A DNA stretch of 64,000 nt from Caulobacter sp. Root1455 (GCF_001426905.1 NZ_LMFQ01000024.1:658234-722233), one strand, 5' to 3'; counted from the first letter of the stretch, positions 1-8,971 are shown. Notes: generated by a model from the sequence alone, not told the origin. Numbers and translations: made by a program.

Positions 1-1140
1 GAAGGGGGCGCTGACCATCAGCACCTTGGCCGTCCTGCAGACGTCGGCGTAGAGCTCGATCATCCCCAGCCCGTTCTGCGGCGAGAACAGCGGCGTCGCC
101 CCGTGCTGCAGCGCCGCGCGGTTCAGCGGCGTGGGCGTGATCACGTCATTCTTGGCCTGGGTCTGGTCGATGCTCAGGTCCAGGGCCAGCACCTGGAAGC
201 CGGCCTCGTAACGCTCGGCGACGGCGGTGTCGTAGACCGCGTGGCCGACGTTCAGCTGGCCGTAAATGCCGCCCTCGGTCCAGTTGGTGCCGCCGGTCCA
301 CACCGCGATCGGCTTGAGCACGCCCGTCGCGTCCTTGCGCAGCAGCACCAGGTACTTGTTGTGCATGATCGCCGAGCCCTGGGCGCGAGGCGTGGTGGCG
401 AAGGTGACGCCCAGGTCGGCGATGGCCGCCTTGTTCTCCTCGGCGGTGTTGCCCCCGGCCCGGGCGTGATAGACGATGTGCACCTCGGCGCCGCGCTTCT
501 GGGCCTGCACCAGCGCCTTGATCGGCGTCGGCTTCTCGAATTCGTAGATGCAGCCGTGCAGGGCGTAGTCCGGCCCGTTCGCCTTGGCGATGAAGGCCAC
601 CAGCCCCTCTTCCAGCCCGCGCGACAGCCAGGTCAGGGCCTCGGGAATGGCGTCGGGATCGTTGTCGCCGAACTTGTTGACATAGGCCTGGCTGGCCGCG
701 GCCCCGCGATTGAAGAAGATCGAGGTCGCCTCGTTGCGGCAGTCCTCGGTGCGCAGTTCCAGGGTGACCCCGCCGGGGATGGCGTCGAAGCCGCCGGGGC
801 GTTCGGCCAGAATCCCCTGGGCCAGGATCTCGGCCGGCGTCCCGTAGCGAGCCACCACCCGGTAGCGATAGAGGCGTCCGGGCTCGGTGGTGTAGTCGCC
901 CCAGCGGAACTTCTGCAGCGGCGCCCGGGCCGTGGTCACCCATTCCGGGTTCGGGTCGCTCATGAAACGCAGCGAGTTCGGCAGCCAGCGGCGATCGCCC
1001 GTGCCGACGTCGGTCCGCTCGATCGAGAAGCCCAGGCATCCGGCGCGGCGCTCATCCGCCAGGTCGAACGCGAGCAACGCCGCGTGCGTCCCCGCGATCA
1101 CCCTCACCGTCAGACCGTCCTTCGAAGCTCTCGCGCGCAT
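1..1140 (-). CDS. phospholipase D-like domain protein (3' end off window)
   Basis: The reading frame starts at the ATG complementary to 1138-1140, behind an AAGGGTGGG ribosome site, and stays open for 380 codons to the left edge, so the C terminus is missing. No signal peptide is visible. Around residue 260 it has HNKYLVLLRKD, an HxK(x)nD motif of the phospholipase D superfamily, followed by a G-G-T-N-W stretch typical of the residues after the first HKD motif. A bacterial PLD with two HKD motifs would have the second one later, near or past the edge. The substrate (phospholipid or nucleic acid) cannot be told. It lies downstream of, and on the same strand as, the acyl-CoA dehydrogenase pair, with a 79-bp gap. 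Confidence 0.75.
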   Translation of the reverse strand, partial: MRARASKDGLTVRVIAGTHAALLAFDLADERRAGCLGFSIERTDVGTGDRRWLPNSLRFMSDPNPEWVTTARAPLQKFRWGDYTTEPGRLYRYRVVARYGTPAEILAQGILAERPGGFDAIPGGVTLELRTEDCRNEATSIFFNRGAAASQAYVNKFGDNDPDAIPEALTWLSRGLEEGLVAFIAKANGPDYALHGCIYEFEKPTPIKALVQAQKRGAEVHIVYHARAGGNTAEENKAAIADLGVTFATTPRAQGSAIMHNKYLVLLRKDATGVLKPIAVWTGGTNWTEGGIYGQLNVGHAVYDTAVAERYEAGFQVLALDLSIDQTQAKNDVITPTPLNRAALQHGATPLFSPQNGLGMIELYADVCRTAKVLMVSAPF

Positions 1141-1219
1141 CGCCCACCCTTTGCGTTGATTTTCGCGGGAGGATGAATGAGCCGCACCCTAAAGGCGAGT
1201 CATGTTCGGCGAACAGCGA

Positions 1220-2443
1220 TCATCGTCCGGTGGGCATGTCCTTGAACGCCACGTCCTTGTCGACCCGGACGTCGCCGGGCAGGCCCAGGACCCGTTCGGC
1301 GATGATGTTCTTGAGGATCTCGTCGGTGCCGCCGGCGATCCGCAGGCCCGGAGCCCACATCAGGCTGGCCTGGAAGGCCGCCTCCATGGGGGCCAGGGCC
1401 GGATCGGTCAGGATGCCGTATTCGCCCTGGGCTTCGACGGCGGTATTGGCCAGGTCCTGAAGCTGATTGGCCGAGATGATCTTGCCGATCGAGCTTTCCG
1501 GTCCCGGCGTCTGGCCGCGCGACAGGGCGGTCATGGTCCGGAAGCGGGTGAACTTCAGGCCCTGGGAATTGACGTACCAGTCGGCTAGCTTCTCGCGGAA
1601 GGCGGCGTCCTTCAGCGCCGGGCCGTTGGCGCCCGACAGGCCGCGCGCCAGCTCCATGACCTGGCGATAGTCCGGCCCGGCCGAGCCGCCGACCGCCAGG
1701 CGCTCGTTCATCAGGGTGACCAGGGCCACCTTCCAACCGTCGCCGACCGCGCCCAGCCGCTGGCTGTCCTTGACCCGCAGGTCGGTGAAATAGACCTCGT
1801 TGAACTCGCGCCCGCCCGACATCTGGTGGATCGGCCGGCACTCGACGGCCGGATCGCGCATGTCGATCCAGAACATGGTCAGGCCCTTGTGCTTGGGCAC
1901 GTCGGGATCGGTGCGGACCAGCAGGATGCCGTAGTCGCAATAGTGGGCGCCGGTGGTCCAGACCTTCTGGCCGTTGATGACCCAGTCGTCGCCGTCCTTC
2001 ACGGCGCGGGTGCGCAGGGCCGCGACGTCGGAGCCGCCGGCGGGTTCGGAGAACAGCTGGCACCAGATCTCCTCGCCCTTCACGGCGGGCGAGACGAAGC
2101 GCTGCTTGGTGGCGTCGTCGGCGAAGGCCATGACCGTGGGCACGCACATGCCCAGGCCGATGGTGAAGTAGCCGTAGCCGACGCCGGCCTTGGCCTCTTC
2201 CTGGCCGAAGATCACCGACTGGATCGGCGTGCCCCCGCCCCCGCCCACGCCGGCGGGCCAGGTGATGCAGGCGTAGCCGGCGGCGGCCTTGCGGGCCTGC
2301 CAGGCCTTGCCCGCCGCCATGTGTTCAGGCGTGGTCGGCTTGGGTTCGCCATGCTCGGCGCGATGCGCGGCGGCGGCCTCGACCAGCCAGGCGCGGGCCT
2401 TTTCGCGATAGGCGGCTTCTTCGGGTGAGTCGTTGAAATCCAT
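1220..2443 (-). CDS. acyl-CoA dehydrogenase, second subunit of a pair
   Basis: A 407-residue flavoprotein of the acyl-CoA dehydrogenase family, which oxidises acyl-CoA thioesters to enoyl-CoA. It begins MDFNDSPEEAAYREKAR, has the flavin-binding stretch WCQLFSEPAGGSD, and ends with the family signature IAGGTDEILKNIIAERVLGLP. The ATG at 2443 has AGGGAC at good spacing. The same frame is open far upstream, but that part is antisense-like and overlaps the preceding gene. It starts 11 bp after the stop of a second, different acyl-CoA dehydrogenase, so the two are one operon. Paired unequal genes of this kind can form heteromeric enzymes for bulky acyl-CoAs; that is inference here. Confidence 0.93.
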   Translation of the reverse strand: MDFNDSPEEAAYREKARAWLVEAAAAHRAEHGEPKPTTPEHMAAGKAWQARKAAAGYACITWPAGVGGGGGTPIQSVIFGQEEAKAGVGYGYFTIGLGMCVPTVMAFADDATKQRFVSPAVKGEEIWCQLFSEPAGGSDVAALRTRAVKDGDDWVINGQKVWTTGAHYCDYGILLVRTDPDVPKHKGLTMFWIDMRDPAVECRPIHQMSGGREFNEVYFTDLRVKDSQRLGAVGDGWKVALVTLMNERLAVGGSAGPDYRQVMELARGLSGANGPALKDAAFREKLADWYVNSQGLKFTRFRTMTALSRGQTPGPESSIGKIISANQLQDLANTAVEAQGEYGILTDPALAPMEAAFQASLMWAPGLRIAGGTDEILKNIIAERVLGLPGDVRVDKDVAFKDMPTGR

Positions 2444-2454
2444 GATCTTTGTCC

Positions 2455-3570
2455 CTAAGCCGCGTTCTTTTTCTCGAGTTCGCTCACCAGCCGCTCCTTC
2501 CAGAGCTTGGGCGATCCGGCCACCAGGCTCAGCTGTCGCGAGCGGCGATAGTAGAGGTGGCAGTCGACGTCCCAGGTGAAGCCCATGCCGCCGTGGACCT
2601 GGACGCTTTCCTTGCTGGCGAACCAGAAGGCGTCGGAAGCGGCGATGCGGGCGGCGGCGGCGGCGGTCGGCAGTTCCGGCGCGTCGACGTTCAGCGCCCA
2701 GGCGCCGTAATAGGCGTTGGAGCGGGCGACCTCGTTCTTGACGTACATGTCGGCCATCTTGTGCTTCATCGCCTGGTAGCCGGCGATGACGCGGCCGAAG
2801 GCGTAGCGGCCCAGGGCGTATTCGCGGGCCATCTCCAGGCAGCGGTCGGCCCCGCCCAGTTGTTCGAAGGCCAACAGCACGGCGGCGCGGTCGAGGACGG
2901 CCTGCATCAGCGCGAACCCCTGCCCCGCTTCGCCCAGCCGGTCGGCCGTCGCGCCATCGAAGGTCAGGCGGGCCACCCCGCGCGTCGGATCCAGGCTTTC
3001 CAGGGTCTCGACCGTCACGCCGCTGGCCCGCAGATCGACCAGGAACAGACCTGGACGGCCGCCCTCGTTGGCCAGCACCAGGGCCATGTCGGCCGCGTCG
3101 CCGTCGGTGACCGGGATCTTGACGCCGGAGAGCTTGCCGCCCTCGACCTTGGCCTGCAGGGCCGAAGGGGTGATCACGCCCGGACCTTCCGAGGTCGCCA
3201 GGCAGCCGATCAGCTCGCCGGCGGCGATGCGCGGCAGTATGACGGCCTTCTGGGCCTCGCTGCCGTGGGCCATCACCGCCTCGGCCAGGACATAGACCGT
3301 CGAGGCGAACGGGATCGGCGCCACGGCCCGGCCCAACTCCTCGGCGATGGCGCACAGCTCCACCCGCCCCAGGCCGAGGCCGTTGTATTCCTCGGGAATG
3401 GCCGCGCCCAGCCAGCCCTGCTCGGCCACGGCGGTCCACAGCCCGGCGTCGTAGCTCTTGGCCGGATCGTCGAGCACGCCGCGCACCACCGAGGGAGGAC
3501 AACGGGCGGCGAGGAACTTGCGCGCCTCGTCCTTCAGGAACTTCTGGTCGTCGGAATAGTCGAAATCCAC
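2455..3570 (-). CDS. acyl-CoA dehydrogenase, first subunit of a pair
   Basis: A 371-residue acyl-CoA dehydrogenase. I place the start at the GTG complementary to 3568-3570 (VDFDYSDDQKFLKDEARKFL), because AGGGAGGGAAT lies directly before it; an upstream start would add an unsupported 19 residues. The C-terminal region contains VQVHGGMGFTWDVDCHLYYRR, typical of the family, but the G-G-T-x-E-I signature found in its downstream partner is absent. The two proteins are therefore diverged paralogues, which fits a heteromeric enzyme. A perfect 12-bp palindrome (3631-3642) lies about 60 bp upstream of the start and is a candidate operator. Confidence 0.92.
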   Translation of the reverse strand: MDFDYSDDQKFLKDEARKFLAARCPPSVVRGVLDDPAKSYDAGLWTAVAEQGWLGAAIPEEYNGLGLGRVELCAIAEELGRAVAPIPFASTVYVLAEAVMAHGSEAQKAVILPRIAAGELIGCLATSEGPGVITPSALQAKVEGGKLSGVKIPVTDGDAADMALVLANEGGRPGLFLVDLRASGVTVETLESLDPTRGVARLTFDGATADRLGEAGQGFALMQAVLDRAAVLLAFEQLGGADRCLEMAREYALGRYAFGRVIAGYQAMKHKMADMYVKNEVARSNAYYGAWALNVDAPELPTAAAAARIAASDAFWFASKESVQVHGGMGFTWDVDCHLYYRRSRQLSLVAGSPKLWKERLVSELEKKNAA

Positions 3571-3630
3571 TCGGATTCCCTCCCTTGGCGCCCGCTCTTG
3601 TAGGTGGCGGAACGGCTCGGAAAGCACGAT

Positions 3631-3642
3631 GAACGATCGTTC
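3631..3642. promoter_or_regulatory. palindromic operator candidate upstream of acyl-CoA dehydrogenases
   Basis: GAACGATCGTTC is a perfect 12-bp palindrome in the 148-bp divergent gap between the acyl-CoA dehydrogenase operon (minus) and the gene at 3719 (plus). Its form resembles TetR-family operators, which often control fatty-acid catabolism genes. No regulator gene is adjacent, so its partner is unknown. Confidence 0.35.
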
Positions 3643-3718
3643 GCCTCAGGGAAAGATTGACCTCGCGTCAAGGATTTCAGGTTCTTATGGCGGCCCCGAA
3701 CTCAGAGAGAATGCGTGC

Positions 3719-4288
3719 GTGGCAAAGACCGTCTTCCAGCGGAACCAGAAGGTGTGGGTCGAGAGCGTCGGCGCCTGGGCGACGATCGAGAAGATCGTGC
3801 CGGTCTGGGCCAAGGGCTTCGACGAACCGGTGCGCGTCACCTACGACGTCGGCCTGGGTCGCGAGTTCCAGGCCAGCGAGCTGAAGCCGGAAGACCGCAT
3901 CGACGAGACGGGCGGCGCGGCGACGGCCAACTGGCGCATCCTGCGGGCCCGCAACAAGTGGCAGCAGGAAAGCGACTGCCTGCACCATCCCTATCCCGGC
4001 ACCTATCCGGTCGTCGTCACCGACCCGAACGACTGGGGCGGCTGGCGCACGCCCGGCGCCGAGTACGACCGCGATCCGCGCAAGATCGAGTTCCAGGCCC
4101 GGCTGATCGCCGCCGCGCCGCAGCTTCACGCCCTGGTGCGGCAACTGATCGAGCTGGCCGCCGACAATCCCGAGGACGCGCCGCCGGCCGTGGTCGCCTT
4201 GGCCCAGCGGGCCTCCGCGATCGAACGAAGCCTCTATGAGGTGCCGGCCGCCGCCGAGGGCGCGCCGGGCGTCGTCGAGGCGGATTAA
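3719..4288 (+). CDS. conserved hypothetical cytoplasmic protein
   Basis: A 189-residue soluble protein without signal peptide or membrane segment. I do not recognise a characterised family. The preferred start is the GTG at 3719 (VAKTVFQRNQKVWVESVG), where the well-structured sequence begins. An ATG at 3629 in the same frame would add 30 low-quality residues and place the palindrome at 3631-3642 inside the gene. The N-terminal part (KVWVESVGAWATIEKI, RVTYDVGLGREFQA) looks like a small beta-barrel of the KOW/SH3 type; the C-terminal part is helical. Its end overlaps the convergent CPBP gene by 4 bp. Confidence 0.75.
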   Translation: MAKTVFQRNQKVWVESVGAWATIEKIVPVWAKGFDEPVRVTYDVGLGREFQASELKPEDRIDETGGAATANWRILRARNKWQQESDCLHHPYPGTYPVVVTDPNDWGGWRTPGAEYDRDPRKIEFQARLIAAAPQLHALVRQLIELAADNPEDAPPAVVALAQRASAIERSLYEVPAAAEGAPGVVEAD

Positions 4289-5205
4289 GCCGCCTCGAGC
4301 CTGGGGACGTCGGGGCGCGCCCTGAAATTCCCCTTCTTCCAGGCCCAATAGAGCACCGCCACCGCCACGGCGGTGCCGACCACCATGGCCGGGACCGAGG
4401 CCTCGGGACCGAACGCACCGCCGCTCGCCCACTCGGGCGCACCGGGCTTGGGCGTGCTGAGATAGAGGCTGTCCTTGACGTCGAGGCCGGAAACCCGCGC
4501 GCCGTAGATCCAGCCCTGGGCGAAGTTCCACGCCCCGTGCACGCCGATCGAGATCCAGAGGCGTCCAGTCAGCATGTAGAACGAGGCCAGCATCAGGCCC
4601 GCTTCGACGGCGATGGCGATGGCCGCGGTCGGGGTGGCGTTGGGATTGCCCAGGTGCGCGAGGCCGAAGAACGCCGCCGACACCGCCAGGGCCGGCCAGG
4701 CCCCCATGGCCCGCATCAGCAGCCGCAGCAGGATCGCCCGGAACATCAGCTCCTCGAAGGCGCCGGAAGAGATGGCGATCGAGATCATGTCCCAGGGCGA
4801 GGCCGCGCGCGGTCCCGAGATCTCGTAGAGCCCCGAGGCCAGCAGCGCCCCGACCACCACGCTCATCATCGCCACGCCCGCCGCGACGCCGATCAGCAAC
4901 TCGGCGCCGGCCTGCTTCAATTCCAGTTCAGTGGGCCAGCGCGCTTCGGCGCCCTTGACCATGACGGCGTACAGCGCGAAGGCGGCGGCGCTGACCGCGA
5001 CCGTGAGCAGGGTGCACAGGGCGGGAGACAAGGGGGTATGGCCGGGCTTCGTCGCGAAGCCGAGCAGGCCGTAGATCAAGCCGAACAGCACGAACAGCGC
5101 CGCGCCCCAGCCCAGCGCCCGCAACCACCGCAGCGGCCCGGGATGCAGGAACCGGCGCGAGCCCAGATCCAGCCCGTTGGCCGTCGAAACATCCGTCATC
5201 GACAT
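4285..5205 (-). CDS. CPBP family intramembrane metalloprotease
   Basis: A 306-residue multi-pass membrane protein of the CAAX protease/bacteriocin-processing (CPBP, ABI) family. The three family motifs are visible: FEELMFR (glutamates at about 151-152), FFGLAHLGNPN, and HGAWNFAQ with a late histidine and asparagine. These place the metal site within the membrane, so it is likely an active glutamate-type intramembrane protease. About seven to eight hydrophobic segments are seen, the first near residues 28-48. The ATG at 5205 is chosen because GGGGGAG stands 8 bp upstream. Substrate unknown; homologues process prenylated or secreted peptides or act in self-immunity. Confidence 0.88.
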   Translation of the reverse strand: MSMTDVSTANGLDLGSRRFLHPGPLRWLRALGWGAALFVLFGLIYGLLGFATKPGHTPLSPALCTLLTVAVSAAAFALYAVMVKGAEARWPTELELKQAGAELLIGVAAGVAMMSVVVGALLASGLYEISGPRAASPWDMISIAISSGAFEELMFRAILLRLLMRAMGAWPALAVSAAFFGLAHLGNPNATPTAAIAIAVEAGLMLASFYMLTGRLWISIGVHGAWNFAQGWIYGARVSGLDVKDSLYLSTPKPGAPEWASGGAFGPEASVPAMVVGTAVAVAVLYWAWKKGNFRARPDVPRLEAA

Positions 5206-5274
5206 TGAATCAGCTCCCCCAGAACATCGGTCGACCTTTGAGGAGGTCGCGCCTCGGTTCAAGTGAAGAACCGT

Positions 5275-5460
5275 TTAGGCGGCGAGGCCCAGCGGCCAGT
5301 CGCGGGCGAAATCGGCGCACCCCTGGGGCCGGACCGCGTAGATCCCGCACCCTTGTCGCGCTTGTTATAGCGGCGCCGGACGTGCGGAGCCTTCTCCAGC
5401 TCGCGCACGCCGATCAGCTTGCGGCCTTGGCCGCGCGCGCCGCGTTCCCGATCGGACATC
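5275..5460 (-). pseudogene. frameshifted remnant of a cysteine-cluster (YkgJ-like) protein
   Basis: On the minus strand, codons 5352-5275 read GCGIYAVRPQGCADFARDW and then stop, very close to the C-terminal half of YkgJ-type Fe/Zn cysteine-cluster proteins (CGIYxxRPxxCxxF). Upstream, a different frame carries an ATG (5458-5460) and SDRERGARGQGRKLIG..., with no earlier cysteines, and a TAA lies six codons before the cysteine frame begins. The N-terminal cysteine half of the family is missing. I read it as a truncated and frameshifted gene; a real short gene with a sequence error is the alternative. Confidence 0.4.
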
Positions 5461-5524
5461 GCCGCCCCGCTTCCGGTTCGGTCCTCTCCCATCGCCGGCG
5501 GCGCGCCCGACTAGAACCGCCCGA

Positions 5525-6181
5525 CTAGAACCGATAGCCGACGCCGGCCGAGACCACCCAGGGATCCAGATTCACCTTGGACTTCAGGGCGCCGTCATTG
5601 ATGCTGGCGTCGGTTTCGAACCAGATCTTCTTCACATCGACATTGAGGCTGTAACGGCCCGTCAGCGCGACGTCGGCCCCGGCCTGCAGCGCATAGCCGA
5701 ACCCGTCGTCCAGCTTCACCTTGAAGCCGTTCTTGTCCTTGTCGCTGTAGAACAGCATGTAGTTCAGGCCCGCGCCGACATAGGGGCTGAACTTGGCCGC
5801 CGGATAGGGGTGGTACTGCACCGACACCACCGGCGGCAGCACCCAGGTCTTGTGGACCTCGACGTCCGTGCCCGGCCCCACCGCCTTGACCGTGTGCTGG
5901 GTCGTTCCGGCGATCACTTCGACGGCGATCTTGTCGGTGACGAAGTAGCTGAGCCCGATCGTCGGCATCATGTCGTCAGAGACCTCGGCGCGCAGACCGG
6001 TCGCCGCGCCGGCCGAGGTCACGATCGGATCGCCCGCGTCGGGGCTGACTTCCGTGGCCCGGACATTGAGCATCCAGGTTCCCTTGGCCTTGGGCACGAA
6101 GGCTTCCTGGGCCTGAGCGGTCGATGCGGCGAACAGGCCGGCGGCGGCGAGCGCCAGGGCCGAACGGATGGCGGCGGTCAT
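5525..6181 (-). CDS. ompW: OmpW family outer membrane beta-barrel protein
   Basis: A 218-residue outer membrane protein. Residues 1-25 are a cleavable signal peptide ending AQAQE. The mature part shows alternating beta strands (SPYVGAGLNYMLFYS, YSLNVDVKKIWFET) and ends with the aromatic C-terminal motif VGYRF recognised by the BAM machinery. Family: OmpW, an eight-stranded barrel for small hydrophobic molecules. The start at 6181 is supported by GAAGGGGA eight bases upstream. An FNR/FixK-like box lies 79-92 bp upstream (6260-6273), consistent with the oxygen control known for ompW in other proteobacteria. Divergent from pepN. Confidence 0.9.
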   Translation of the reverse strand: MTAAIRSALALAAAGLFAASTAQAQEAFVPKAKGTWMLNVRATEVSPDAGDPIVTSAGAATGLRAEVSDDMMPTIGLSYFVTDKIAVEVIAGTTQHTVKAVGPGTDVEVHKTWVLPPVVSVQYHPYPAAKFSPYVGAGLNYMLFYSDKDKNGFKVKLDDGFGYALQAGADVALTGRYSLNVDVKKIWFETDASINDGALKSKVNLDPWVVSAGVGYRF

Positions 6182-6259
6182 GGATAATATCCCCTTCTCT
6201 CGGACGGACGTCGAAGGACGCCTCGGGACGGGGGATGCGGCCGGCGGCGGCCGCGAACT

Positions 6260-6273
6260 TTGATCTTGAACAA
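6260..6273. promoter_or_regulatory. FNR/FixK-like box between ompW and pepN
   Basis: TTGATCTTGAACAA matches the FNR/FixK consensus TTGAT-N4-ATCAA at nine of ten positions. Its centre is about 85 bp upstream of the ompW start and 113 bp upstream of pepN. The spacing would suit activation of ompW from about position -41 if transcription starts near 6225. This is a sequence match only. Confidence 0.5.
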
Positions 6274-6379
6274 AGACCACAATTTCTGTGGGAGAATTGC
6301 GGTCACTACCTATCGCGCCCCATCTCTTTCTCGCTTTGGACCTCTCGCCGCCGGGGCCGAGCCCGCTTACATTGCCGCC

Positions 6380-8971
6380 ATGCGCACAGACACGCCCCAG
6401 CCCGTCCGGCTCTCGGACTACCGTCCGTTCCCGTTCCTGATCGAGACCACCGCCCTGGAGTTCCAGCTGGAACCCGCCGCGACGCGGGTCAGGGCGACGC
6501 TGGCGATCAAACGCAGCGGCGAGGGCGGCGAGGCCCTGTTCCTGAACGGCGAGCGGCTGAAGCTGATCTCGGCGGCCATAGACGGCGAGACGCTCAGCGC
6601 CAACGAATACAGCCTCGACGGCGAGGGCCTGACGATCCACCAGGTTCCGGACAGCTTCGTCCTGACCACCGAGGTCGAGATCGACCCGTCGGCCAACAAG
6701 GCGCTGATGGGCCTCTACATGTCCGGCGGCCGCTTCTGCACCCAGTGCGAGGCCGAGGGCTTCCGCACCATCACCTTCTTCCCGGACCGCCCCGACGTGC
6801 TGAGCCGCTTCACCGCGCGGATCGAGGCCGACGAGGCGTTCCATCACCTGCTGAGCAACGGCAACCTGGTCGAGTCCGGGCCCCTGGAGAACGGCCGCCA
6901 CTTCGCCGTCTGGAACGACCCCTTCCCCAAGCCGGCCTATCTGTTCGCCCTCGTGGCCGGCGCGCTGGACGTGCTGGAGGACAGCTTCGTCACCATGAGC
7001 GGCCGCACCGTGGCCCTGAAGGTCTTCGTCGATCCCGGCCAGGCCCCACGCGCCGCCTACGCCCTGGACGCCCTCAAGCGCTCGATGAAATGGGACGAGG
7101 AGGCGTTCGGCCGCGAATACGACCTGGACCTGTTCATGATCGTCGCCGTGCGCGACTTCAACTTCGGAGCCATGGAGAACAAGGGGCTGAACATCTTCAA
7201 CAGCTCCCTGCTGCTGGCCCAGCCCGAGACCGCCACCGACATGGACTACGAGCGCATCGAAAGCGTCGTGGCCCACGAATATTTCCACAACTGGACCGGC
7301 AACCGCATCACCTGCCGCGACTGGTTCCAGCTGTGTCTGAAAGAGGGCCTGACCGTCTTCCGCGACCAGAGCTTCAGCGCCGACATGCGCGGCGAGGCGG
7401 TCCAGCGGATCAAGGACGTCAAGGCGTTGCGCGCGCGGCAGTTCGCCGAGGACGCCGGCCCGCTGGCCCACCCGGTGCGGCCGTCGAGCTATCTGAAGAT
7501 CGACAACTTCTACACCGCGACGATCTACGAGAAGGGCTCCGAACTGATCCGGATGCTCAAGACGATCCTGGGCGCGGCGACCTTCCGCAAGAGCCTGGAC
7601 CTCTATTTCGAGCGCCATGACGGCGAGGCGACCACGGTCGAGGCCTTCATCGCGTGTTTCGCCGACGCCTCGGGCCACGACATGAGCGACTTCTTCGCCT
7701 GGTACGAACAGGCCGGCACGCCCGCCGTGTCGCTGACCCACGTTTATGACGAGGCGGCCAAGGCGCTGGAGATCACGCTCACGCAGTCCACCGCCCCGAC
7801 CAACGGCCAGCCCGTCAAGCGCCCCCTGCCCGTGCCGGTGACCATCGGCCTGCTGGACAGCGACGGCGAGGTGCTGCGCGGCAGCGAGGTGGTGATGCTG
7901 GACACGGCCGCCACGACCGTGCGCTGGGAGGGCGTCGACAGCATCCCGGTGATCTCGGCCCTGCGCGGCTTCTCCGCCCCGGTGAACCTGACCACCGACA
8001 CCCGCGCCGTCGACCGCTACGTTCAGTTCGCCGCCGATCCGGACCTGTTCAATCGCTGGGAAGCCGGCCAGACCCTGGCCCGCGAGCTGATCCTGGGCCG
8101 GGCCGCCGACGCCCCTGACGAGGTCGGCGAGGAGCGTTACGCCGACGCCCTGGGCAAGGCCCTGGTCGACGAGGCCTCGGACCCGGCCTTCAAGGCCCTG
8201 CTGCTGGCCCTGCCCACCGAGGGCGACCTAAGCCTGGCGGTCGATCCCGTCAATCCGGCCGCGATCCACGCGGCGCGCGACCACCTCAAGACCGTCATCG
8301 CCGTCCACCTGGGCGACCTGCTGCGGCGGCTGCACGGCGACCTGCAGAGCGGCGGCGAGTTCTCGGCCGACGCCCGGGCTGCCGGCAAGCGCGCCCTGCG
8401 CAACGCCTGCTGCGACCTGCTGGCGGCCGATCCGCACGCGGTCAATGTTGAGCGGGTCGTGGGCCACTTCGAGAGCGCCGCCAACATGACCGACGCCATG
8501 GGCGGCCTGTTGGCCCTGGTGACGATCGGCGGCGCACCGGCCGAAAAGGCCCTGACCGCCTTCCACGCCCAGTGGCGCCACGAGCCGCTGGTGCTGGACA
8601 AATGGTTCGCCGCCCAGGCCCGCGATCCCGGCGAGGGCGCGATCGGCCGGATCCTGGCCCTGACCGCCCATCCCGACTTCGACGCCGGCAACCCCAACCG
8701 CCTGCGGGCCCTGGTCCAGGGCTTCTCGAGCGGCAATCCGGCCCGTTTCCACGACGAGAGCGGAGCCGGCTACCGCTTCCTGGCCGACCAGATCCTGGCC
8801 GTCGACGGCTTCAACCCGATGACCGCCGCGCGGCTGGTCGAGCCGTTGGGGGCCTGGCGGCGCTACGTCCCCGAACTCGGCGCCCTCATGCGCGAGCAAT
8901 TGGAGCGCATCCGCGACCATGTCGGCCTGTCGAAGAACGTGCTGGAGCTGGTGTCGCGGGCCCTGGACTGA
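6380..8971 (+). CDS. pepN: aminopeptidase N (M1 family)
   Basis: An 863-residue M1 zinc aminopeptidase, close to the usual 870 of enterobacterial PepN. The exopeptidase motif GAMEN is near residue 262, the zinc site HEYFHN begins at residue 299, and the third ligand glutamate is in KEGLTVF at about 322. The N-terminal beta saddle and the long helical C-terminal domain are both present. It has no signal peptide and should be cytosolic, trimming peptides from protein turnover. The ATG at 6380 is chosen because the sequence before it does not look like protein. It precedes pleC on the same strand by 174 bp. Confidence 0.95.
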   Translation: MRTDTPQPVRLSDYRPFPFLIETTALEFQLEPAATRVRATLAIKRSGEGGEALFLNGERLKLISAAIDGETLSANEYSLDGEGLTIHQVPDSFVLTTEVEIDPSANKALMGLYMSGGRFCTQCEAEGFRTITFFPDRPDVLSRFTARIEADEAFHHLLSNGNLVESGPLENGRHFAVWNDPFPKPAYLFALVAGALDVLEDSFVTMSGRTVALKVFVDPGQAPRAAYALDALKRSMKWDEEAFGREYDLDLFMIVAVRDFNFGAMENKGLNIFNSSLLLAQPETATDMDYERIESVVAHEYFHNWTGNRITCRDWFQLCLKEGLTVFRDQSFSADMRGEAVQRIKDVKALRARQFAEDAGPLAHPVRPSSYLKIDNFYTATIYEKGSELIRMLKTILGAATFRKSLDLYFERHDGEATTVEAFIACFADASGHDMSDFFAWYEQAGTPAVSLTHVYDEAAKALEITLTQSTAPTNGQPVKRPLPVPVTIGLLDSDGEVLRGSEVVMLDTAATTVRWEGVDSIPVISALRGFSAPVNLTTDTRAVDRYVQFAADPDLFNRWEAGQTLARELILGRAADAPDEVGEERYADALGKALVDEASDPAFKALLLALPTEGDLSLAVDPVNPAAIHAARDHLKTVIAVHLGDLLRRLHGDLQSGGEFSADARAAGKRALRNACCDLLAADPHAVNVERVVGHFESAANMTDAMGGLLALVTIGGAPAEKALTAFHAQWRHEPLVLDKWFAAQARDPGEGAIGRILALTAHPDFDAGNPNRLRALVQGFSSGNPARFHDESGAGYRFLADQILAVDGFNPMTAARLVEPLGAWRRYVPELGALMREQLERIRDHVGLSKNVLELVSRALD

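Noticed and set aside
1220-3502. Fusion of the downstream acyl-CoA dehydrogenase with a long N-terminal extension
   Set aside because: The extension is the wrong frame of the preceding gene; a good start with ribosome site exists at 2443.
5525-7741. Very long form of the OmpW protein
   Set aside because: The extension is antisense to pepN; the real start at 6181 has a signal peptide and ribosome site.
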